A model generated the notes under the pieces. The model searched no databases and was not told the origin of the DNA. It saw only the letters and a list, made by a program, of their open reading frames with translations. A DNA stretch of 20,195 nucleotides from positions 1 to 20,195 of the forward strand of contig CALAQQ010000265.1 of the NCBI GenBank assembly GCA_937888485.1, in the 5' to 3' direction. Position 1 is the first letter of the stretch. The number at the start of each line of letters is the position of its first letter. The stretch is from an uncultured Clostridia bacterium (GTDB lineage: Bacteria; Bacillota; Clostridia; Oscillospirales; Acutalibacteraceae). Position numbers and translations under genes: made by a program. Shown piece by piece: positions 13,976-20,195 of the stretch.

Positions 13976-14923
13976 TTATTCATAATCTTCAACAAAATAT
14001 GCGTTGGTGTTTGCCTTTTTTCCTGATGGTCCTATCACTTCAATTCGGAAGTATGTATCCTCATCTTCCAGCTGAAAATCTGCTTGAGTTACGTATTCAC
14101 CCTCAGGGGCATGCAATGCTTTTGAACGTCTGCCTGCAGTTGAAAGTGCTATGCGTTGCGCCTGTGAACATTCAATGTGAACCTTGCCGTTTTCCAAAGT
14201 AAGCTCGAAAATTTTAGGTTCACGGGTACAATAAAATGACCCGCTCTGCATAGCGGAGATAACAGATTCGTAGCTGAGCGAATCACAGAGAAAAACTGTT
14301 TTACCCCCAAAACTGTCGCAACGCACATCGCCAAAAGGAAATTCATTATGATTATCGTCTGCCATGGTACAAAACAGTCGTTTTCCGCTACGGAGCATTT
14401 CATCATAAACCTGCTCCTGACCGTCATCACCGCCCTCAATAAAAACAGAGTTATTATATATTTCAACAATACTGCAACCTTCAAGGTCACGGTAATCGTC
14501 GAGGCATTGCATTGACCAGTAGGGGTGGTTATAGGCAACGATGAACCCCAAATTCCTGAGTTTATGTATGTATTCGTTTACCGCCTTCATATCTCTGTAA
14601 TCAGGTGTTGCAGGCAGTGTAACCTCTTTGTCCCCATTGATATTGAATGCGTTAAGATGATAGCATCTGCGGAACTGACTGCTGCTTACAATATTGTCGC
14701 TGATATCTGCCTCAAAGGAGTTTATGGCAATAAAATCATCCGTGCAGAAATTGCTGTGATCAAAATAATTATCGTGGTCTGAAAATGCAACAATACTGTA
14801 TCCCTGCGCTTTATATGCGTCACGGATTTCTTCAGGGGATTTTCTTCCGTCAGAGAGTGTGGTGTGGCAATGCAGGTTTGCAACGTATTGGTTTTTATCT
14901 TTAGAAATTAAAATGTGCTTCAT
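13976..14923 (-). CDS. PHP-domain metal-dependent phosphoesterase
   Basis: At 315 residues, the PHP motifs are in order: ANLHCHTTLSDG (15-26, His18 and His20, Asp25), IVAFSDHDNY (44-53), SFEADIS, VAYNHPYWSMQ and MADDNH. These are metal ligands of a polymerase-and-histidinol-phosphatase type active site, which hydrolyses phosphate esters. The last 70 residues are beta-rich and may be a small accessory domain. There is no signal peptide. An AAAGGAG ribosome binding site precedes the ATG. The gene sits downstream of the sialidase with a hairpin between them, so it could be part of that unit by read-through. The substrate is unknown. Confidence 0.85.
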   Translation of the reverse strand: MKHILISKDKNQYVANLHCHTTLSDGRKSPEEIRDAYKAQGYSIVAFSDHDNYFDHSNFCTDDFIAINSFEADISDNIVSSSQFRRCYHLNAFNINGDKEVTLPATPDYRDMKAVNEYIHKLRNLGFIVAYNHPYWSMQCLDDYRDLEGCSIVEIYNNSVFIEGGDDGQEQVYDEMLRSGKRLFCTMADDNHNEFPFGDVRCDSFGGKTVFLCDSLSYESVISAMQSGSFYCTREPKIFELTLENGKVHIECSQAQRIALSTAGRRSKALHAPEGEYVTQADFQLEDEDTYFRIEVIGPSGKKANTNAYFVEDYE

Positions 14924-14962
14924 ACGCTTCTCCTTTGATACATATAATATTTATATAGAAAG

Positions 14963-15011
14963 ACTGCAACCAAACCTTTTGGTAAGATTGCAGTTCTTTT
15001 TGCTTTTTTAC
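14963..15011. terminator. hairpin terminator between sialidase and PHP genes
   Basis: ACTGCAA (14963-14969) and TTGCAGT (14988-14994) form the stem, with ACC/GGT inside. On the plus strand a long T-run follows, on the minus strand CTTTCTATAT. It shares CCTTTTGGTAA with the hairpin at 13942-13975. Confidence 0.6.
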
Positions 15012-15043
15012 CGTGCTGTTTCAGTCTGTATCACGTATTGTTA

Positions 15044-16348
15044 TCACTGTTCTTTGTTTTTTATCCAATCCAAAGAAAATTTAGTAAACCAGATATTCTG
15101 ACACTCTAAATCAGGTTCAAACAATACTCCTATATTGCCGTCAGGAAGTTGTGTCATAGAACTGTAAACGAAAGAATCTTCCTTCAGCACTCGACTGTAG
15201 GGAAAAGTTTCACCGTCATCCTCCGAAAGTCTTACTGTTCCGCACTGTCTTGCCTTTTTGTCTGCAGCATTCAGGAAAACCACATAGGGCTTTCCGGCGT
15301 TTTCGATTTTAATAACCGAGCTCTGGCATATAGGCTGAGGAAGATTTTCATCGTGAGTGAAATTTTCCCAGCTTTCGCCGCCGTTTTTGCTGTATGCAAC
15401 TGCGACACAGCGTTTGGGGTCGTGGTTTCTCATAAAATATTTCAGTGTGCCGTCTTCCTGCTCGATAACCTGCGATTCCGTGAGCATATTTTGTTCAATG
15501 ATAAAGTGATGATTTGCCTTGATACCGTGAATTTTCCTTGTGTTGTTCGGTGTTTCTCCCATTGACCAGGTTTCACCGTTATCGTCGCTGTAGATTACAC
15601 AGCAGGATAAGCCTAACGGAAATTTTCTTACACCGTAATAAATGGGAACAATAATTCTGCCGCTGTATTTTCCGTGTTTGATAACAATTCCGCATCCGGG
15701 TCCGGGACCGATAAAACTCATATATTTCTTTTTTATCTGAGAATTGAGGGAAACGGGCTTTGACCAGGTTAAACCGTCGTCATCGCTGTAGCACATCATA
15801 AGCGTTGAAGTATGGGCTTCTTTGAACTTACCGCCCGTATATATGCTTCCGAAATTTGTGTTTCCATCGCTGACCTTACCGTCTTCTGAAACAGAGTATA
15901 CAGTTTTTTTACCGCTTTTTGTATAGAGCGCACCGTTTTTTAAAATGTACTTTCTGAGTCCGCGGCTGATGATTCTGTTGCCTTCGGCATCTTCGCCTAC
16001 GCAGGAATTGCAGTTAAGTATGCCCACACCTGCAGGAGTGTGACAGTAGTGCATAAAAATCCGTCCGGTATCGCTTGAATATGTAAGAATCGGGTCAATG
16101 GCTGCAGAAGAAAGATTTTTTTCTTTGCCGTATTCCTCAACAACAGTCTGATAATCTTCCCAGGTTTCACCTGAATCCATACTTCTTCTGACAACCTTGT
16201 CAATTCTGTTGGGATTGTCTGCACCGGTAAAAAACCTGGCATCTGCGCAGGCTACAACCACACCGTTTTTTGTTGTGATCATCGAGGGTATTCTGTAATA
16301 ATCTGAAGGTCCGCCTGTACCCGGACCGAAAACAGTTTTAAATTCCAT
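15044..16348 (-). CDS. exo-alpha-sialidase (GH33-type)
   Basis: This 434-residue six-bladed beta-propeller enzyme releases terminal sialic acid. The FRIP-type motif is YYRIPS (17-22). Five Asp-box repeats are visible: SMDSGETW (56-63), SDDDGLTW (188-195), SDDNGETW (254-261), SKNGGESW (320-327) and SEDDGETF (375-382). Tyr395 in VYSSMTQLPDGNIGVLFE is the likely catalytic tyrosine, and a Glu in TESQVIEQEDG its partner. Residues about 100-180 form an insert between propeller blades. No signal peptide is present: the catalytic domain starts at residue 1, so action in the cytoplasm is inferred. It is the third gene of the transporter-GH18-sialidase run, 30 bp after the GH18 stop, with a weak Shine-Dalgarno. 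Confidence 0.92.
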   Translation of the reverse strand: MEFKTVFGPGTGGPSDYYRIPSMITTKNGVVVACADARFFTGADNPNRIDKVVRRSMDSGETWEDYQTVVEEYGKEKNLSSAAIDPILTYSSDTGRIFMHYCHTPAGVGILNCNSCVGEDAEGNRIISRGLRKYILKNGALYTKSGKKTVYSVSEDGKVSDGNTNFGSIYTGGKFKEAHTSTLMMCYSDDDGLTWSKPVSLNSQIKKKYMSFIGPGPGCGIVIKHGKYSGRIIVPIYYGVRKFPLGLSCCVIYSDDNGETWSMGETPNNTRKIHGIKANHHFIIEQNMLTESQVIEQEDGTLKYFMRNHDPKRCVAVAYSKNGGESWENFTHDENLPQPICQSSVIKIENAGKPYVVFLNAADKKARQCGTVRLSEDDGETFPYSRVLKEDSFVYSSMTQLPDGNIGVLFEPDLECQNIWFTKFSLDWIKNKEQ

Positions 16349-16378
16349 TACTTTTCATTCCATTTCGATAAGAGTTTA

Positions 16379-17404
16379 TTATTCACACTTTTTTATTGCA
16401 CTGTCAACCGCTCTGAGAAGGGAATCTTCGTGAGTTGAAGGCAGGTCACAGTTATAATGCCATATCATAACTCCGCCGAAACCGTTGTTGATTGCGTACT
16501 CTGTTTTTGCTTCTATAACTTCGGGAGTGTTGAACCAGAAATCTTTATTTGTATTGTCGCAATGATACCAGCCGTTTTCATCAATCTCTTCATAACAGCC
16601 GTTATATCCGTACCAATAGGCTGACATATCTGTGGGTCGTGAATAGAATGGAAGTCCGATATTGACCTTCTCAAAAATCATACCCTGAAATCCGAGCCTC
16701 TGAACAGCTGCTACCGTGTCCTCATAAGTGGCATGTTTGCCTTCGCCGTCTACCATATCGTAAATCATAAGCTCGAAAGTATCAATAGCGTTGAGGGCTT
16801 CACGGGTAAAATAAATGTTCCAGTAGTTGCCTGCTACTCCGAGAGTGTAGTCGCCGAGCTTCTTATCAAGAGAAACAAGGAAGTCGTTATAATACTTCCA
16901 CGCATTGTCTGAAAGCGGATATTCATAGTCAAAATGAACTCCGTCAAAATCATATTTGTCAAGCACGGCAATGATATTGTCTTCAAGAACACCGCTTGTG
17001 AAAGCCTTGTTGTGTTCATTGCTTTGCGCTTCCATCTGTTCTTCCCATACATCCGAATCGGTTACACCCCACGGTCCAAGAAAATTGAGAGTGATGCTGA
17101 TATCTCTGTCGCCGATTGCCTTGCGGATATTGGCAAGTGCGGTTTCAAGAACCGGCTCATTGCAGATAACCTCACCCTTATTGTTAAATGATGCACATTC
17201 AAAAAGAATGACATCGGTTACAATATCAAAGTCTTCGGGATAAAGACTGTCTTCGGACTGAACATATTCGCCTCTGATATATGTTGTAACTTTGAAGTCG
17301 TCAACCTTTTCAATGAAAAAAAGTGAGGTTATGCCAAAAAAATTTGCAACAACAAGTGCAATTGATGTTAAAAAAGAAACTGTTTGCTTAATAAGAATTG
17401 CCAT
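16379..17404 (-). CDS. GH18 family glycosidase (chitinase/endo-beta-N-acetylglucosaminidase-like), membrane-anchored
   Basis: This is a 341-residue protein. Residues 6-31 are hydrophobic (TVSFLTSIALVVANFFGITSLFF) after a short positive end, so a signal anchor or uncleaved signal peptide is likely, placing the catalytic domain outside. The barrel shows the GH18 active-site motif FDGVHFDYE (153-161). Glu161 is the acid and Asp159 its helper, while the first-strand Asp of DxxDxDxE is His157. FELMIYDM and GFGGVMIWHYNCD are the later barrel strands; YGYNGCYEE may line the substrate cleft. GH18 enzymes cut beta-1,4 bonds next to GlcNAc. The gene follows the transporter by 21 bp with AAAGGAA as ribosome binding site. 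Confidence 0.88.
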   Translation of the reverse strand: MAILIKQTVSFLTSIALVVANFFGITSLFFIEKVDDFKVTTYIRGEYVQSEDSLYPEDFDIVTDVILFECASFNNKGEVICNEPVLETALANIRKAIGDRDISITLNFLGPWGVTDSDVWEEQMEAQSNEHNKAFTSGVLEDNIIAVLDKYDFDGVHFDYEYPLSDNAWKYYNDFLVSLDKKLGDYTLGVAGNYWNIYFTREALNAIDTFELMIYDMVDGEGKHATYEDTVAAVQRLGFQGMIFEKVNIGLPFYSRPTDMSAYWYGYNGCYEEIDENGWYHCDNTNKDFWFNTPEVIEAKTEYAINNGFGGVMIWHYNCDLPSTHEDSLLRAVDSAIKKCE

Positions 17405-17425
17405 ATCGCTTATTCCTTTCCCTGA

Positions 17426-19519
17426 TTATTCTGCCGAAATTGCCGCATATCTTGCTTCAATTTCTTCATAATGAGTATAGTTTTCAGCCTGTTCGATAAG
17501 ATTTTTTGCATCGGTATAAGGCTTTATGATTCTTGCATAGACAGAGGCTTTTTTAAGATAGTCGTTCAATTCACGCTTGATTTTTATGCTTTCGATGAAG
17601 CTGTGGGATTCTCTGTTGATAATCTCTTCCTTAACTGCTTCGTCGGGAGTCGCTATGTTATCAATACCGTATTTTCTGATGAGAGACGCAGACTCTTTCT
17701 TGACCCGTGCATTTTTGATTGCATCGGAACGGATTTCTTTTTCGGATTGGGTTGACTTCGGAAGACTTCTTGCAAATCTCATTTCTTCGCGAGCATTTTC
17801 ATAGAAATAAAGATTTCCGTTTGCGTAGTCGGCTCTTGCCTGCGTTAATCTTGCGATACCTGCTTCCCCCGAGAATTTGTTGAGATCCTGCATAATAATA
17901 GCAGCTCTCTCTATGGCAAGGTTGGTTTCTTTTATTGCCTTCTTTTCTGCTTTTGATGCGGTTTTATCTGCCTTGACTTTCTCTTTGCCGAAATTATCAT
18001 TTGCCTCACGGATAATCTCCATAGCCTCTTCAAGCTCGCCGTCTTCAAGAACACCGAGAGAATAGTTTTCAAACATGGCTCGGATTTTAAGCACATCAAC
18101 ATATGCTTTGTGCTTGTTTTCAGTAAGGTCATAGAAGCAGAACGGGATAAGATTGAGGAAAGCGCCAACTGCGGAGCATATAATAAGCACCTCAAAAAGA
18201 TTATTGCGGATTGTGTCATCATAAAGTACGCTGTAATCCTCAAGCAGACCCATTTTTTCATAGATTGCGGGATATACCATACCGGTAAAGAATCCGATAA
18301 CCGTTCCTATCATGCCGAGAGGTCCGAAAAGCCCGTCAACTCTGACACCCGTTTTCCACTGGTGATAGTCCCTCATATCCGCACTTATCTGGTGCTGAAC
18401 TATATTCCAGAATGTACTTATAAACGTGTTAAAATACCACAGAACGCAAATCAGTATGAGATTGCGGTATGTAAAATAAAGAATAATGAGAACAACTATG
18501 TTGATTGTGTTTGATGTTATGAGAAGATTCCTTTTGCCCATCACCTTGATTGCAAGCGGCGCAAGAAGCATCGACCACAGTGCAGCATTGCCGATAACGG
18601 TGTTTGCAAGACCGAGATAGGAATCGTATTGTCCGTTGTGTGCATAAACAAATGACCAGTTAAGAATAATGCCGTAGCCCGATTCAAGGAAAACAACCCA
18701 TGCTGCCGAATGAATAATCCAGTAATACTTATTCTTTGCTACCTCACGGATAGCATCAAGCATTCTGACAGGTTCGAGCTTCTTTTTAGGAAGAATGAGT
18801 CTTTCTTTTACCTTACGGAAGAAAATTGTGCTGATAATAAAACCGATTATTGTAAAAACAGGAAAAATAACACGGTATGTCCATATGTTGTCAAGACCCC
18901 ATGTCCAGCCTGCAATCATCGGAATGAACAAATTTGAAATCGTCGGTGCAAGGGAATAGATAACCTGCGAAATGCTCATTACATTGGCTCTTTCCTGGGC
19001 ATTTGGCGATATTATCTGCTGAAAATAGGTGTAGCTTTCATTATAGAAGCAAAGGAACTGACTGAGCAGAAAATTCATCAGCCAGACAACAACCGCTTTT
19101 GTTGTATAGTTGAAATATTCATACGGAAGCCATACAAATATCATTGATATCAGAACAATGGGAAGACCTGTTCTTTTTATAAAAGGTAAAAATTTTCCGC
19201 CGGGAATATGATGGTTGTCATAATACCAGCTTCGGAAAATACCGATAGGAATGCCGATAAGATTGGCAACGGTAAGCATTATCTGCAAATCCATGGGACG
19301 GAGTCCGATGCTTGCACCGACAAGGAAATTACCTGCACTCAGACCGATTTGACCTGCAAGAAGCATTGCCCAGTTTACGCCAAAACCTGCACCGCTGATT
19401 GCAACAACTTCTTTATAAGGAATATAATTGCCCTTGGCAGGTACATTCCAATATTCTTTAACAGTACGGATTGCGTCCTTCGCTTTAGCAAAAATGCCTG
19501 TTTTAGCTTCGCTTTTCAT
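17426..19519 (-). CDS. MFS transporter (GPH/MFS_2-like) with a long charged C-terminal tail
   Basis: This is a 697-residue protein. I start at ATG 19519, preceded by GGAGG; an upstream in-frame start would run through the promoter. Residues 1-463 hold about twelve membrane segments, with YWNVPAKGNYIPYKEVVAISGAGFG before helix 1 and RSWYYDNHHIPGGKFLPFIKRTGLP as the loop between helices 2 and 3. This style resembles the glycoside-pentoside-hexuronide symporters. Residues 464-697 are a Lys/Glu-rich, mostly helical cytoplasmic tail, unusual for this family of 450-500 residues. The gene leads a likely operon with GH18 and sialidase, so import of a sialylated or GlcNAc-containing glycan is inferred. 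A paralogue starts divergently at 19730. Confidence 0.85.
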   Translation of the reverse strand: MKSEAKTGIFAKAKDAIRTVKEYWNVPAKGNYIPYKEVVAISGAGFGVNWAMLLAGQIGLSAGNFLVGASIGLRPMDLQIMLTVANLIGIPIGIFRSWYYDNHHIPGGKFLPFIKRTGLPIVLISMIFVWLPYEYFNYTTKAVVVWLMNFLLSQFLCFYNESYTYFQQIISPNAQERANVMSISQVIYSLAPTISNLFIPMIAGWTWGLDNIWTYRVIFPVFTIIGFIISTIFFRKVKERLILPKKKLEPVRMLDAIREVAKNKYYWIIHSAAWVVFLESGYGIILNWSFVYAHNGQYDSYLGLANTVIGNAALWSMLLAPLAIKVMGKRNLLITSNTINIVVLIILYFTYRNLILICVLWYFNTFISTFWNIVQHQISADMRDYHQWKTGVRVDGLFGPLGMIGTVIGFFTGMVYPAIYEKMGLLEDYSVLYDDTIRNNLFEVLIICSAVGAFLNLIPFCFYDLTENKHKAYVDVLKIRAMFENYSLGVLEDGELEEAMEIIREANDNFGKEKVKADKTASKAEKKAIKETNLAIERAAIIMQDLNKFSGEAGIARLTQARADYANGNLYFYENAREEMRFARSLPKSTQSEKEIRSDAIKNARVKKESASLIRKYGIDNIATPDEAVKEEIINRESHSFIESIKIKRELNDYLKKASVYARIIKPYTDAKNLIEQAENYTHYEEIEARYAAISAE

Positions 19520-19554
19520 ATAACGAAAACCTCCGTATAAAATATAATAAATTA

Positions 19555-19583
19555 AGTATATCATAACTCTTTTTTTGTTACAA
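19555..19583 (-). promoter_or_regulatory. promoter of the transporter-GH18-sialidase operon
   Basis: On the minus strand TTGTAA (19578-19583) and TATACT (19555-19560) have a 17-bp spacer. GCAGGC (19592-19597) and GCCTGC (19634-19639) form an inverted repeat between the two divergent promoters and may be an operator. Confidence 0.75.
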
Positions 19584-19670
19584 GTCCAAAAAGCAGGCAT
19601 AATCTAAATGATTTGTTCATAACACGTTCGTCAGCCTGCACTTTGGAAAAGAAGAATAGTTATACGAATA

Positions 19671-19699
19671 TTGATTTATTTTCTTTAAAATGATATAAT
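19671..19699 (+). promoter_or_regulatory. promoter of the divergent transporter gene
   Basis: TTGATT (19671-19676) and a perfect TATAAT (19694-19699) have a 17-bp spacer; CCGGAGAG follows as ribosome binding site. Confidence 0.8.
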
Positions 19700-19729
19700 C
19701 TTAAAAAATTAAATCCGGAGAGTGAAAAT

Positions 19730-20195
19730 ATGACTTTAATCAATAAAGTTAAAGATGGTTTTTCTTATGTAAAGACTTACTGGAAAACGCCACCATTGGG
19801 CAATTATATGAGTGTTAAAGAGATTGCCTCTCTTGCCGGCGGCGGTATGGGTATCCGATTCATTACCCAGTGTGTTTCATCGGTGCTTTTGTCTGCTACC
19901 AATGTTTTCGTAGGTAATACCATCGGTATTGAACCGATGAAACTTTATTACATATACCTTATTGCGGTTGTTATCAGCTTCCCTCTTACAATGGTAAGAG
20001 CGTATATCGTTGACAATACAAGAAACAAAAAAGGAAAATACAGACCGTATCTGATTTCAATGGGCATTCCTACCGTATTATTATCAATCGGTTATTTCTG
20101 GATGCCTTATGAAAAAATGGAGAGTCAGGTTACAAAGTGCGTTGTTGTTCTTCTCTTCAACATCGGTTTCCAATTCTTCTATAATTTTCTTTATG
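19730..20195 (+). CDS. MFS transporter (GPH/MFS_2-like), paralogue of the divergent gene, 3' end outside the window
   Basis: ATG at 19730 after CCGGAGAG opens a frame with no stop for 155 codons to the window edge. It aligns with the first 150 residues of the divergent transporter: KTYWKTPPLGNYMSVKEIASLAGGGMG matches KEYWNVPAKGNYIPYKEVVAISGAGFG. VRAYIVDNTRNKKGKYRPYLISMGIPTVLL then parallels the RSWYYDNHHIPGGKFLPF loop. About four membrane helices are visible. It presumably carries a similar or related glycan. Whether it also has the long C-terminal tail cannot be seen. Confidence 0.88.
   Translation, partial: MTLINKVKDGFSYVKTYWKTPPLGNYMSVKEIASLAGGGMGIRFITQCVSSVLLSATNVFVGNTIGIEPMKLYYIYLIAVVISFPLTMVRAYIVDNTRNKKGKYRPYLISMGIPTVLLSIGYFWMPYEKMESQVTKCVVVLLFNIGFQFFYNFLY

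Noticed and set aside
14149..14538. 129-codon minus-strand frame within the PHP gene.
   Set aside because: The PHP frame carries all metal-binding motifs; this one is an alternative frame.
17932..18261. 109-codon frame within the transporter tail, considered as evidence of a frameshifted separate gene.
   Set aside because: The main transporter frame is open across the whole region without a break, so the tail is truly part of it.

Overview
The window looks like the chromosome of a low-GC Clostridia bacterium, probably a gut Oscillospiraceae/Ruminococcus-type organism. The reasons are strong GGAGG-type ribosome binding sites, TTGACA/TATAAT promoters with 17-bp spacers, a NiaR-controlled nadABC operon, short paired ChrA proteins, DUF3847 and large serine recombinase remnants, and a sialidase/GH18/transporter cluster. 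The assignment is inferred from gene content; no rRNA is present.

Layout. Positions 1-512 (minus) hold a partial reading frame that starts as a four-helix-bundle protein and continues in frame as a phage tail tape-measure protein, which is either a recombinant or an assembly chimera. A 95-nt inverted repeat and a tRNA-Gly(TCC) with its own promoter follow. Positions 840-4351 are a mobile-element graveyard: an XRE regulator that lost its HTH, a large serine recombinase with two frameshifts and no catalytic domain, a 71-nt palindromic element, a chrA pair with a clear promoter, and a DUF3847 gene. Positions 4561-6021 encode a GH78-type rhamnosidase-like enzyme. Positions 6176-9801 are the de novo NAD operon nadA-nadB-nadC-niaR (minus), with a candidate NiaR operator lying over the -35 box.

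Positions 10032-11834 (plus) form a compact three-gene unit: a PQ-loop (SemiSWEET-like) membrane protein, a peptide deformylase-like protein with an altered motif 1, and a zinc alcohol dehydrogenase. Positions 11857-12956 are the most unusual part. A frameshifted SLOG-family gene is preceded by a multi-hairpin RNA and an intrinsic terminator that ends just before its ribosome binding site. It lies divergent from a small XRE regulator, and the space between them contains four copies of an ATAG-centred motif at exactly 30-bp period.

A TraX-like acyltransferase follows (13117-13896), then a PHP-domain phosphoesterase (minus) flanked by two related hairpin terminators. Positions 15044-19519 (minus) are a likely operon: an MFS/GPH-type transporter with a 234-residue charged C-terminal tail, a membrane-anchored GH18 enzyme and a sialidase without signal peptide. 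A divergent paralogue of the transporter starts at 19730 and runs off the window. Together the right-hand genes suggest uptake and breakdown of host-type sialylated or amino-sugar glycans.

All functions come from motifs read by eye. No database search or RNA folding program was run.
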